A stretch of 64,000 bases of DNA, taken from NCBI GenBank assembly GCA_963785745.1, contig CAWAWR010000006.1, positions 227,907-291,906 on the forward strand. Direction: 5' to 3'. How positions within the stretch are numbered: position 1 is the first letter of the stretch; every line of letters begins with the position of its first letter. This DNA comes from VAZQ01 sp963785745 (GTDB taxonomy: Bacteria > Pseudomonadota > Alphaproteobacteria > Rhizobiales > Xanthobacteraceae). The notes below the pieces were generated by a model. It was not told where the DNA came from. It saw only the letters and a list, made by a program, of their open reading frames with translations, and did no database searches. A program made the translations under genes and the position numbers. Positions 1 through 7,179 of this stretch are shown piece by piece.

Positions 1-130
1 AAACAATCGGAAGCGCCGTCTCGTCCGGATGTTTCCGGCTCGTGAACGACGACGTCGCCGATTTGTACGGGCGCGTCCCGGTAGGTACCAAGGTCGTCGT
101 GCGACAACGACCCAGTTTGTGAGGTTTGAC

Positions 131-1168
131 ATGCCGACATCCGTAACATCGTCCGCGCGTGTTTTCTGCGCGCTCCTTTCGCTCGGCGCAGGGCTGCTCC
201 TGCCCGCCGCGGCCTCCGCGCAGACGCTTGAGAAAGTGAAGGCGCGCGGCAGCGTGAATTGCGGCGTCAATCCCGCGCTGCCCGGGTTCTCGGCGCGCGA
301 CGCGCAAGGGAGCTGGAGCGGGTTCGACATCGACCTCTGCCGTGCGCTCGCCGCCGCGATCTTCAATGATCCGGGCAAGGTGCAATACACGCCGCTCAGC
401 AACAGTGAGCGGTTGCCGGCGCTCCAGGCGGACAAGATCGACGTCCTGTCGCGCAATACGACCTGGACATTCTCGCGCGAGGCGCCGCTCAAGCTGAACT
501 TCGCGGCCGTGACCTACTACGACGGCCAGGGCTTCCTGGTCCGGCGCAGCACCAACGCCACGTCGGCGCTCGAACTCAACGGAGCGTCGATCTGCGTGCA
601 GAAGGACACCACCAGCGCACTCAACGTCGCGGACTTTTTCCGCGCCAACAATATGAAGCATGAGATCGTCGCGCTTGCGACCGCGGACGAGTTGCTGAAG
701 GCCTATGACAGCGGAAAGTGTTCGGTCGCGACCAGCGACACCTCGCAGCTTTTTGCCGCAAGACTGGTGCTGAAGTCTCCCGACGACCATGTCGTCTTGC
801 CGGACATCATCTCTAAGGAGCCGCTCGGACCGTTTGTGCGGTCTGGCGACGACCAATGGCTCGGCATCGTGAAGTGGACGCATTTCGCGATGGTCAATGC
901 CGAAGAGCTTGGCGTGAGTTCGAAGACGATCGACGAAGCGCTCACGTCAACCAAACCGGACGTGAGGCGCCTCGTCGGCGCCGAAGAGAACTACGGCCAG
1001 CAGCTCGGCCTGACCAACGACTGGGTGGTTCGCATTGTTCGCCATGTAGGCAACTACGGAGAGATCTTTGAACGGAACGTCGGCACCGGCTCTCGGTTGG
1101 CGATCCCCCGCGGCATCAACAGCCTTTGGTCCAACGGTGGCATCCAGTATGCGCCGCCGATCCGCTAG
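131..1168 (+). CDS. ABC amino-acid substrate-binding protein (AapJ-like)
   Basis: Periplasmic binding protein, 345 residues, of the general L-amino-acid (AapJ) branch of family 3 solute-binding proteins. The ATG at 131 begins a clear signal peptide with a hydrophobic run ending ASAQ near residue 30; the open frame extends further upstream but that part is Arg-rich and not signal-like. The mature protein opens with VKARGSVNCGVNPALPGF and then GFDIDLCRALAAAIF, typical of this family's first lobe, followed by the SRNTTWTFSRE segment characteristic of AapJ. It should capture amino acids for an ABC importer, but no AapQMP permease or ATPase lies next to it in this window. Family assignment is fairly secure; the ligand is inferred. 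Confidence 0.85.
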   Translation: MPTSVTSSARVFCALLSLGAGLLLPAAASAQTLEKVKARGSVNCGVNPALPGFSARDAQGSWSGFDIDLCRALAAAIFNDPGKVQYTPLSNSERLPALQADKIDVLSRNTTWTFSREAPLKLNFAAVTYYDGQGFLVRRSTNATSALELNGASICVQKDTTSALNVADFFRANNMKHEIVALATADELLKAYDSGKCSVATSDTSQLFAARLVLKSPDDHVVLPDIISKEPLGPFVRSGDDQWLGIVKWTHFAMVNAEELGVSSKTIDEALTSTKPDVRRLVGAEENYGQQLGLTNDWVVRIVRHVGNYGEIFERNVGTGSRLAIPRGINSLWSNGGIQYAPPIR

Positions 1169-1219
1169 TGCGGCCGCGCCTCTGACCTGACACCTGCGGT
1201 GCTCGAAGGGAGCATCCCG

Positions 1220-2218
1220 TTGACGGACTATTACTCCATTCTCTCGCGCGCCGTCGCCTCGCTCGATCCCAACACGGCGCAGGCGCGCGCCACTCTGTTC
1301 AAGCGCGCCCGCGGGCTGCTCATCGACCAACTCGAGAGTGACCGCGACCGCTGGACGGATGATGCGGCCGTCGCGGAGATCGCGAATTTCGACGCTGCCA
1401 CCGACCGCATCGAGGCCGAAGTCGCGAGGCGCACCACAAGCGAATTGATCGGACGGTCTCGGCGGCATGAGCCTGCTGCCGGCCGGCCGCGCACGCCGCC
1501 GGAGGTGGTGGCTCCGGTGGAACCGAAGCGCGGCATCAGCCGCGTCGCGGTGATCAGCGGGGCGGGATTGCTGGGCGTTCTGTTGATCGGGCTCGCGGTC
1601 TACGCCTTCCGTGGCGGACCGGCGCCCTCTCCGCAGACGTCCGCGACCAAGGCGCCAGCCGGTGGTGGCGTGGCGAAGACAGCGGAGGCGAAGAAAGCAG
1701 TGGCGTCCCGCCCGGCGCTCGACGGAGACGATCTGGAGCCGGGCGTCGATGGCGGCTCAAGCGAGAACGGCCTTCCCTACTATCTCCGGCGACAGGCGGT
1801 CTATTACCGGACCGTCTATTCTCCCGGAATGGTCGTCGTCGACCGCTCACAGCGGTTTCTCTATCTCGTGCAGCCGCAAGCGAGAGCGTGGCGTTACGGG
1901 ATCGGCGTTGGTGGCGAATGCGACGTCGGCGCCGGCCTTTACCGGATTCAGAGCAAGTCGCAGTGGCCGGAATGGACCCCCTCGCCTGCTCTGCTGAAGC
2001 GCCGCAAATATCCTGACCGCGTCGCCGGCGGGCCCGGAAATCCTTTGGGCGCCTATGCGATGTATTTCGAAAGCAGCCTTCCTGGAATTCACGGCACCAA
2101 TGCGCCGAAATCGATCGGCCAGGCGCCGACGCTCGGCTGCTTCCGGCTCGTGAACGATGACGTGGTCGATCTCGAGAAGCGCATCGCCATCGGGACCGGC
2201 GTCGTGGTTCTGAACTAG
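1220..2218 (+). CDS. Membrane-anchored L,D-transpeptidase (YkuD domain)
   Basis: Predicted cell-wall cross-linking enzyme. The N-terminal 40 residues (DYYSILSRAVASLDPNTAQA) form a short helical domain common in rhizobial proteins, one membrane helix follows around residues 110-130, and a YkuD catalytic domain occupies the C-terminal half. The active-site signature is visible as IHGTN followed by SIGQAPTLGCFRL, with the His and Cys that make the thioacyl intermediate. I chose the TTG at 1220 because GAAGGGAG lies 7-8 bases upstream; a GTG at 1199 in the same frame has no ribosome binding site. Its stop overlaps by four bases the stop of the convergent gene on the other strand (shared CTAG). 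Confidence 0.8.
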   Translation: MTDYYSILSRAVASLDPNTAQARATLFKRARGLLIDQLESDRDRWTDDAAVAEIANFDAATDRIEAEVARRTTSELIGRSRRHEPAAGRPRTPPEVVAPVEPKRGISRVAVISGAGLLGVLLIGLAVYAFRGGPAPSPQTSATKAPAGGGVAKTAEAKKAVASRPALDGDDLEPGVDGGSSENGLPYYLRRQAVYYRTVYSPGMVVVDRSQRFLYLVQPQARAWRYGIGVGGECDVGAGLYRIQSKSQWPEWTPSPALLKRRKYPDRVAGGPGNPLGAYAMYFESSLPGIHGTNAPKSIGQAPTLGCFRLVNDDVVDLEKRIAIGTGVVVLN

Positions 2219-2847
2219 CGGCCGCCCTCGATACCCGGATAGTTCTCGTTCTTGAGCAGCCGCGCCAGATGCGCCGCGTTCGAGGCCAGCATCGGATTCC
2301 ACTTGGCCAACCATTTCGGCGTCCGCAGCAGATCCTTGTAGTCCTTGTCGCCCATCGCTTCGCCGACCCAGTAGGTCGAACCGCCGGACGGTATGGTGAA
2401 GCCGACCTCGAGGAGAGCCGCGGTGATCTCGGCGGCGCAGTGATGCGCGCCGTCCTCGTTGCCCACCACGACGGCAATCGCGACCTTTCCGTAAGACGGC
2501 ATGCGGCCGCGCTCGTCCTTCTCGCCGAGGAACGCATCCATGCGTTCGAGCACGCGTTTGGCGACGCTCGACGGCTGGCCGAGCCAGACTGGCGTGCCGA
2601 TCACCAGGATGTCGGCGTCGACGACGCGCTTGCGAAGCTTCGGCCAGGCATCGCCCCTGCCCTCGTTCGACGTCACGCCCGGCTTGATGTTGTGATCGAC
2701 GGCGCGGACGATCTCACCCTTGGCGCCGTGCCCCGCGAGAGCCTCGAGCACCTGCGTGAGCAGCACGTCGGTCGACGACTTCTCCTTGTCGCGGGCGCCT
2801 TTGAGGCTGCAATTGAAGGCAAGCACTTTCAGCGGTGCGGGCGGCAT
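2215..2847 (-). CDS. Flavodoxin-family NAD(P)H-dependent oxidoreductase
   Basis: A 210-residue protein of the flavodoxin-like / FMN-reductase fold. The N-terminal strand and phosphate-binding loop read LKVLAFNCSLKGARDKEKSS, and the second flavin-contact region is DADILVIGTPVWLGQPSS, as in NADPH-dependent FMN reductases and WrbA-like proteins. The start at 2847 is set by a perfect AGGAGG just upstream; the longer open frame to 3120 is rejected. It is monocistronic and converges on the L,D-transpeptidase gene. The substrate cannot be told from sequence. Confidence 0.75.
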   Translation of the reverse strand: MPPAPLKVLAFNCSLKGARDKEKSSTDVLLTQVLEALAGHGAKGEIVRAVDHNIKPGVTSNEGRGDAWPKLRKRVVDADILVIGTPVWLGQPSSVAKRVLERMDAFLGEKDERGRMPSYGKVAIAVVVGNEDGAHHCAAEITAALLEVGFTIPSGGSTYWVGEAMGDKDYKDLLRTPKWLAKWNPMLASNAAHLARLLKNENYPGIEGGR

Positions 2848-2979
2848 TTTCGTCCTCCTGGACCCAGACCCTCCGCCGGAGAACTTGTAGCCGGACCAAT
2901 GAGTTCCGGCCGCCCTGGAACTTCGTGCGCCCGGCCTGCGTTGGGATGGCGGACCGATCACGGCCCCAGGAGGCCGCCC

Positions 2980-3372
2980 ATGAACGCCATCACCAAAGTC
3001 ATCGTCTTTATCGTCCTGTCGTTGTTTGCCGCCTTGGGCGCGAGGGCGGACAACGTGCGCTCGGAGGACGTGCAGGCGGCCAAGCTCGTGATCTGCGGCA
3101 CGGCCGAGAAGGCGCAGCAATTCGCCACCCAGAATCAGGACATTCAGGCTGCGATCGCCGCCGACAACGAAACCAGCACCACATCGGCTCCCTGCCTCGT
3201 CGCCGGCATCGCTTATGTCTCCGGCAAGCAGATGGACCGCGTCCGGAACAAGGACGGGGCTTACGCCGTGACCGAGATTCTCATTGTTGCTGTCGCGACG
3301 CCTTACGGGTTCCTCGCGATCGAGCCGTCCGTGGTCTATACGCTGATCAAAGTGGACGAGGAGAAGGCGTAA
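2980..3372 (+). CDS. Small exported protein, unknown function
   Basis: A 130-residue protein with a signal peptide (ITKVIVFIVLSLFAALGARAD). The mature part contains two cysteines (ICGTAEKA, APCLVAG), a central Gln/Ala-rich helix, and ends with a hydrophobic stretch (ITEILIV-type, AVATPYGFLAIEP) that could sit in or on a membrane. AGGAGG at 2969-2974 fixes the start. It is divergent from the flavodoxin-like gene, with about 130 bases between their starts. I do not recognise the family. Confidence 0.7.
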   Translation: MNAITKVIVFIVLSLFAALGARADNVRSEDVQAAKLVICGTAEKAQQFATQNQDIQAAIAADNETSTTSAPCLVAGIAYVSGKQMDRVRNKDGAYAVTEILIVAVATPYGFLAIEPSVVYTLIKVDEEKA

Positions 3373-3739
3373 CGCCGATCCTCAGCGGCTCCCGCCGACA
3401 ATCCAGCAGCAAAACCGCTCCCGCGCTCTTTCGATCGTGATCGACGGCCGCGATGGCAAAAAGCCCGGCCTCTCGCCGGAGGCCGGGCTTCTTAATCGGA
3501 GAAGGAATCGCGTTTGTCCAACGCGCTTTCCGCCCTTCCCCGTAGCGAGAACCGGCATCCGCCTGACGCTCTCGCCTCCGCTACCCGGGCGTTGGCCCCA
3601 GAGCTTGAGGAACCAAGGCGGAGTAGCGGTGTGTAGAATCCAACCAACGCGGCGTTGGCAGGTTTCATTGCGGTCAGTGTTTTTTGCGTCACAGCCTCTC
3701 TGCCGCACGCAAATCGCCGCGCCTCGGAGGACGCGCGGT
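3373..3739. other. Gene-poor stretch with a bidirectional terminator
   Basis: No convincing gene. It holds the terminator at 3457-3494 and a 15-base odd-centre palindrome CCAACGCGGCGTTGG at 3644-3658 of unknown role. Short open frames here lack ribosome binding sites and have shadow-like composition. Confidence 0.5.
3457..3494. terminator. Bidirectional intrinsic terminator
   Basis: Nine-base stem GCCCGGCCT / AGGCCGGGC (3463-3471 with 3480-3488), an 8-base loop, an A-run on the left (a T-run for leftward transcription) and TTCTT on the right. It can end both the small exported gene from the left and the small Cys-rich gene from the right. Confidence 0.8.
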
Positions 3740-3970
3740 TTAGTTCAGTTGGCCCACCTCCTGCAGGAACTTTCTGCAATTCCCGCTTAGCCGACGTTCG
3801 TTGGTTTGCAAGCAGGCCAGTATCGCCATGTCCCCTTGCTCGATGACGCTCTTGCACATTCGTTGCACATCTGCACGGCAAGCTTTGTCGCCGCGATCGC
3901 GCTCGCTCTGAGCAACGGCGATGGCCGGCACAGAAACCAGCGTCGCAACCAAAACAAGATATCGGAACAT
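3740..3970 (-). CDS. Small secreted Cys-rich-repeat protein
   Basis: A 76-residue protein: signal peptide to about residue 20 (LVSVPAIAVAQ), then a mature domain with four cysteines in the order CRADVQRMC ... LACLQTNERRLSGNC. This spacing, with CL and LS-x-x-C, matches a single copy of the Cys-rich repeat known from Golgi apparatus protein 1 and also seen in small rhizobial exported proteins; two disulfides are expected in the periplasm. GAGGGG lies upstream of the ATG. Function unknown. It is divergent from the DUF4112 gene. Confidence 0.7.
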   Translation of the reverse strand: MFRYLVLVATLVSVPAIAVAQSERDRGDKACRADVQRMCKSVIEQGDMAILACLQTNERRLSGNCRKFLQEVGQLN

Positions 3971-4108
3971 CTTACCCCTCCCCTGCAGTGCGATATTGCC
4001 GCTGCTTCTCTTGAGATCAGCATCTCATTAGCACCCGCGACATGGAATGCGGTAGTCGCGCCGAGGGCTCGCGATCCACATATTTTCACTCGCACGGCGG
4101 GAACGGTC

Positions 4109-4120
4109 ATAACCCATGTT
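4109..4120 (+). promoter_or_regulatory. ATAACCCATGTT motif, copy 1
   Basis: First of three near-identical copies of ATAACCYATGTT within 1.5 kb. It lies in the divergent intergenic region between the small Cys-rich gene and the DUF4112 gene, about 90 bases before the latter. The half-sites ATAAC-N4-GTTRT make an inverted repeat, as expected for a dimeric regulator. The binding protein is unknown. Confidence 0.4.
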
Positions 4121-4206
4121 GTGTGGAACCCGGCGCGCGGCGCGCTCTCGCCTGAGCCGCGTCCCAGGATACTTGCAATTATCCCGCCGATTCCCATTTC
4201 AGCGCC

Positions 4207-4596
4207 ATGAACGCGACACACGCTTGGACTTTCAACTCACAAACGACTGAACGGCGCCCTCGTGCCGATCGCTTCGCGAGACTTGACGCGCTGGCGAGGC
4301 TGCTCGACACCGCCTTGGTGGTGCCGGGCACCAATATTCGGTTTGGTCTCGATGCGCTCATAGGACTGGTGCCTGGCATCGGTGACGCCGTAACCACCGC
4401 TACGTCCCTTTATATCGTGCATCAAGCGTACCAGCTTGGGGCGCCGAAGCACCTCATCGTTCGCATGCTCGCCAACGTCGCTTTGGATGGCTTCGTGGGT
4501 GCCGTGCCTGTCGTCGGCGACGTGTTCGACGCGCTTTGGCGTTCGAACCGCCGGAACATGGCTCTGCTCCGGCAGCATCTCGAACGTCACAGATAA
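4207..4596 (+). CDS. DUF4112 domain protein
   Basis: A 129-residue protein of the DUF4112 family. After a polar N-terminus, the diagnostic core reads LARLLDTALVVPGTNIRFGLDALIGLVPGIGD, then hydrophobic helices, GAVPVVGDVFDALW and a basic tail with N-R-R-N. The two hydrophobic hairpins around residues 45-75 and 85-105 suggest membrane association. No biochemical role is established for the family. It is a stand-alone gene that converges on the methyltransferase gene. Confidence 0.85.
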   Translation: MNATHAWTFNSQTTERRPRADRFARLDALARLLDTALVVPGTNIRFGLDALIGLVPGIGDAVTTATSLYIVHQAYQLGAPKHLIVRMLANVALDGFVGAVPVVGDVFDALWRSNRRNMALLRQHLERHR

Positions 4597-4629
4597 AGCA
4601 TTTCACGCAGTGAAGCCGCGAGCGTGCCT

Positions 4630-5397
4630 TCACGCAAAGGCGTGAGCCACCAGCCGGTAGCGCGCGATCTGTCCTTGGTCCGGCTTGGGCGGGGTCGTCA
4701 ACACGTCGACGCCGCTGAAGCCCGCCCTCTCGCAGAGGCCGACAAGGGCGGCCGCGGTCGGCGCCCAGAAGTTTGTCGGGTCATCGTGCAATTGTCCGGT
4801 CAACGGGAAAAACTCGCACAAGGCCCGGTCGTCATGCCCGCCGATCGCGACGGCCTCGGTTTCGATAACCGCAACCTCTTTCGTCAGCCGGCGTACCCGC
4901 GTGAGAGCTTCGAGCGGATGCTCCATGTGGTAGAGAACGCCGAGGTACAGCACGACGTCGAACTGCCCGAGGGATTCGGGCTCCAGCGTCATCAGATCGC
5001 CGACCACCGCCTCGACCCGGCTTTGCAAGACCGCGTGCGCGAGGTCGAAGCCCCGTTTCCCGGGCAGTTCGTCAAAGCGCCACAAGCCCGGGACACGGCT
5101 CGGGTGTTGCTGCAGGACGCCTTGTTCCTTGCACGCGGCCTTGTACCGGTTCTTGGCCGCCCGATCCAAAGCCCAGACGTGATGGTCGAGCGCCACGACG
5201 CGGGCGGCCCCGAGCCGCTCGGCGGCAAAGCTGTAGAACCCATCCCAGGCGCCGATGTCGAGCACGCACTTGCCGCGCAGGTCGGGCAAACGAAAGGACG
5301 CCAATTCCCGCTGGTGCGATTCATGAGGTTTGACCCCGGGCGTGATCACACCCATCCCGAGGTCGATGGAATGGAACCAGAAGGGTATCGCGGCCAC
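4630..5397 (-). CDS. SAM-dependent methyltransferase (DUF1698/CmoB-like)
   Basis: A class I methyltransferase of 255 residues related to the CmoB/DUF1698 group. The family start WFHSIDLG-x-GVITPGVK is present, followed by the SAM loop CVLDIGAWDGFYSF, acidic residue after VVALDHH, and YLGVLYHMEHPLEAL, which is motif-IV/post-I like. The only start in frame is GTG at 5397. The codons just upstream still read like the family N-terminus (ARELADK) until a TGA at 5431-5433, so the first dozen residues may have been lost or a small indel may lie near 5430. Substrate unknown. Confidence 0.75.
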   Translation of the reverse strand: MAAIPFWFHSIDLGMGVITPGVKPHESHQRELASFRLPDLRGKCVLDIGAWDGFYSFAAERLGAARVVALDHHVWALDRAAKNRYKAACKEQGVLQQHPSRVPGLWRFDELPGKRGFDLAHAVLQSRVEAVVGDLMTLEPESLGQFDVVLYLGVLYHMEHPLEALTRVRRLTKEVAVIETEAVAIGGHDDRALCEFFPLTGQLHDDPTNFWAPTAAALVGLCERAGFSGVDVLTTPPKPDQGQIARYRLVAHAFA

Positions 5398-5504
5398 CTT
5401 GTCGGCAAGCTCGCGCGCTTCCTGCGGACGTCAGGGATTGGTTCTGCATGTAGAAGTCACGCGATCAGAACTTGCGGTTCGAGGGCGCCTGCTCCGGCGC
5501 GACA

Positions 5505-5518
5505 ATAACCCATGTTAT
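5505..5518. promoter_or_regulatory. ATAACCCATGTTAT motif, copy 2
   Basis: Palindromic copy ATAAC-CCAT-GTTAT in the divergent region between the methyltransferase gene (start 5397) and the small gene at 5699. It is identical over 12 bases to the copy at 4109-4120 and lies about 73 bases from copy 3. Putative operator. Confidence 0.45.
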
Positions 5519-5578
5519 CCGAACTCGCCCAGCTCGGTTGCGACGAGCGTTGCTACCCGCGATAGGCACCCTCTGCGC

Positions 5579-5590
5579 AACATAGGTTAT
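5579..5590 (-). promoter_or_regulatory. ATAACCTATGTT motif, copy 3 (inverted)
   Basis: Reads AACATAGGTTAT on the + strand, i.e. ATAACCTATGTT on the other strand, one base different from copies 1 and 2. It shares the intergenic region with copy 2, about seven helical turns away, which would suit DNA looping or two dimers. Putative operator. Confidence 0.4.
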
Positions 5591-5698
5591 CACGCCACCT
5601 CAACATCGTTCGTTCCCCAGATCAAAAACGCGGCATCCCCGGAACGCTTGTGATGCACCGGCGATTGATCCGCGCACGAGGAATGCTGAGGAACCATC

Positions 5699-6043
5699 AT
5701 GACCAAATATCTCGCTTTAGCGTTTGCGCTCACCGTAGCCGCTGCCGGCTACAGCTATGCGCAAAACACTCCGCCAGGCACTGACCGTCCGGGCGGCGAG
5801 TCATCCGGGCAATCTGCAAAGCCCAACCCCGACAAAAAGGGTGGTGGCAATCCTGGGACGACCGGCACGCCCAAGTCCGGGACTGCTCAAACGCCTCCGG
5901 GTACGGATCGCCCTGGCTCCAGAATTGTCCACGGACTCCGCGGCACCGAAGAAGAAATAGCCTGCTCCAGAAAGAGAATCCCGCGAACAGCGGGGTTCTC
6001 TTGTCTAACCTCTCAACGCCTCCTATGCCGCAGGTCCGACTAG
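5699..6043 (+). CDS. Small exported Pro/Gly-rich protein, 3' frame probably shifted
   Basis: Signal peptide (YLALAFALTVAAAGYSYAQ) followed by a low-complexity mature part with two copies of PPGTDRPG about 50 residues apart. GAGGAA precedes the ATG. After the second repeat the frame runs through a hairpin terminator before stopping at 6043. In the +1 frame from about 5920 the codons read PELSTDSAAPKKK and stop at 5960, 13 bases before that hairpin, which looks like the true end. So the gene seems to carry one extra base (or lack two) near 5918-5922; the natural product would be about 87 residues. Function unknown. Confidence 0.6.
   Translation: MTKYLALAFALTVAAAGYSYAQNTPPGTDRPGGESSGQSAKPNPDKKGGGNPGTTGTPKSGTAQTPPGTDRPGSRIVHGLRGTEEEIACSRKRIPRTAGFSCLTSQRLLCRRSD
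5974..6006 (+). terminator. Intrinsic terminator
   Basis: Eleven-base stem GAGAATCCCGC / GCGGGGTTCTC (5974-5984 with 5990-6000, one G-T pair), loop GAACA, then TTGTCT. It sits 13 bases after the alternative-frame stop of the preceding small gene. Confidence 0.7.
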
Positions 6044-6046
6044 TTC

Positions 6047-6071
6047 GGAACAATAGGTACAAGCGGTCGTT
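6047..6071 (+). promoter_or_regulatory. EcfG-type general stress response promoter
   Basis: GGAAC (6047-6051), a 16-base spacer, then CGTT (6068-6071): an exact match to the alphaproteobacterial EcfG sigma-factor consensus GGAAC-N16/17-CGTT. It is 30 bases upstream of the ATG at 6101 in the right orientation, so the small exported protein is probably a general-stress-response gene. Confidence 0.75.
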
Positions 6072-6100
6072 TACCTTCTGGACAGTCGTTGGAAGGCACC

Positions 6101-6310
6101 ATGAAGACTTTTGCGATTATCATCGTGCTCGCGGCTACGTTCGGACCGCTCAACGAAGCATCCGCGCAGCAGGACCAACCATACTGTCTGCAGTCCGCCG
6201 ACGGCGCCCTCACCTGCCACTTCCAGACCCTGGCTCAATGCCAAGACGCTCTCAAGACGGGACCGGTCAGAACCGGGACTTGTGTCCCGAACCCGAAGAC
6301 CAAGCCCTAG
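6101..6310 (+). CDS. DUF3551-like small exported protein
   Basis: A 69-residue protein: signal peptide to ASAQQ near residue 24, then a short mature part with YCLQSADGALTCHFQTLAQCQDAL. This Y-C ... C-x-F-x-T-x-x-Q-C layout is typical of DUF3551 proteins, which are abundant in Bradyrhizobium relatives. GGAAGG precedes the ATG. Preceded by an EcfG promoter, so stress-induced expression is likely. Function unknown. Confidence 0.75.
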   Translation: MKTFAIIIVLAATFGPLNEASAQQDQPYCLQSADGALTCHFQTLAQCQDALKTGPVRTGTCVPNPKTKP

Positions 6311-6330
6311 CTGTTAGGCATTTGATTTGG

Positions 6331-6407
6331 TGGCGCGCTCGGAGAGATTCGAACTCCCGACCCCCAGATTCGAAGTCTGGTGCTCTATCCAGCTGAGCTA
6401 CGAGCGC
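6331..6407 (-). tRNA. tRNA-Arg (anticodon UCG)
   Basis: 77 bases on the minus strand with encoded CCA. Acceptor GCGCTCG pairs with CGAGCGC; D-arm GCTC/GAGC; anticodon arm CCAGA-CTTCGAA-TCTGG gives anticodon TCG (plus-strand 6371-6373), reading CGA and related Arg codons; T-arm GGGAG-TTCGAAT-CTCTC; discriminator G. Confidence 0.97.
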
Positions 6408-6585
6408 CTGTTCTCTTGTAATTCGCTTAGAATAACACCTTACGGGCGTCGCGGCGTCCCGGCCCGTCATCGCCCTTCTAGACAGAATACAGCCGTCCAT
6501 GCAATTTGAAAGAGCGCGCCGCTTTTCGCGACTCTTCGCCGCCCCGCCATCCGCTCCTTCCGTTCAGACCGCACCGAGGATCGAC

Positions 6586-6978
6586 ATGAAAGCATGGGAT
6601 GCTTCGCCCTTCATCAAGTTCATGGGCGTGAACGTCATCACCCGCTCGCCGGAGCGCAGCGAGGCCGAGCTCACCAATCGCGACGACCTGTGCAACCGCC
6701 GCGACGTGATGCACGGCGGCGCGATCATGGCGCTGGCCGACATCATGGGCGGGATGACGGCGTCGGCCTCCCTGTCCCCGAACCAGGCGACCGCCACGAT
6801 CGAGAGCAAGACCAATTTCTTTGCGCCGATTCCGAGGGGCGACAAGGTCCACGCGGTCTGTACGCCGCTGCATTCCGGCCGCACCACCATCGTGCTGCAG
6901 ACCAACATCACGCGCGGCGACGGACGGCTGGCAGCCATGGTGACCCAGACCCAGATCGTGCTGCCGAAGCAGGGCTAG
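6586..6978 (+). CDS. PaaI-family acyl-CoA thioesterase (hotdog fold)
   Basis: A 130-residue hotdog thioesterase. The family signature is clear: NRRDVMHGGAIMALADIMGG, then ESKTNFFAPIPRGD and a C-terminal beta strand AAMVTQTQIVL. The HGG loop with a following Asp is the substrate and catalytic region of the PaaI/YbgC-like group. Starting at 6586 places a GAGGA upstream; the open frame extends back to 6499 but that leader is Arg/Pro-rich and unlike the family. Likely hydrolyses aromatic or medium-chain acyl-CoAs; the substrate is not determinable. Confidence 0.85.
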   Translation: MKAWDASPFIKFMGVNVITRSPERSEAELTNRDDLCNRRDVMHGGAIMALADIMGGMTASASLSPNQATATIESKTNFFAPIPRGDKVHAVCTPLHSGRTTIVLQTNITRGDGRLAAMVTQTQIVLPKQG

Positions 6979-7017
6979 ATCACGTTTCGATGAAATAGAC
7001 TCGGCACAATCCGCTTG

Positions 7018-7052
7018 CTCCGTCACCCTCCCCTGAGGGGAGGGTGACGGAG
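7018..7052. terminator. Perfect 16-bp hairpin (terminator or dispersed palindrome)
   Basis: CTCCGTCACCCTCCCC (7018-7033) and its exact complement (7037-7052) with a 3-base loop TGA. Located 40 bases after the thioesterase stop. The T-run after it is weak, so it may act as an mRNA-end stabiliser or be a copy of a dispersed rhizobial palindrome. Confidence 0.65.
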
Positions 7053-7179
7053 TTTGCCGGTCGACCTCGGCCAATCTCACCGAAACAGTCTCTAATTCCA
7101 AAGCCATCAGCGGCGAATTGACCGTAGACGGCGACCCCGTCAGGCGGGCAGTCTCTTGCCTCCTGAGCGGAGGTGGGCG

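Noticed and set aside
3644..3658. CCAACGCGGCGTTGG palindrome as an operator
   Set aside because: A single copy in a gene-poor stretch, far from any start codon; no support for a function.
5641..5665. A second EcfG promoter upstream of the gene at 5699
   Set aside because: GGAAC is present but the -10 element reads CGAT instead of CGTT at the 16-base spacing; too weak to claim.
3373..6407. Genomic island integrated at the tRNA-Arg gene
   Set aside because: The small-gene region lies on the 3' side of the tRNA, but I found no direct repeat of the tRNA 3' end and no integrase gene.
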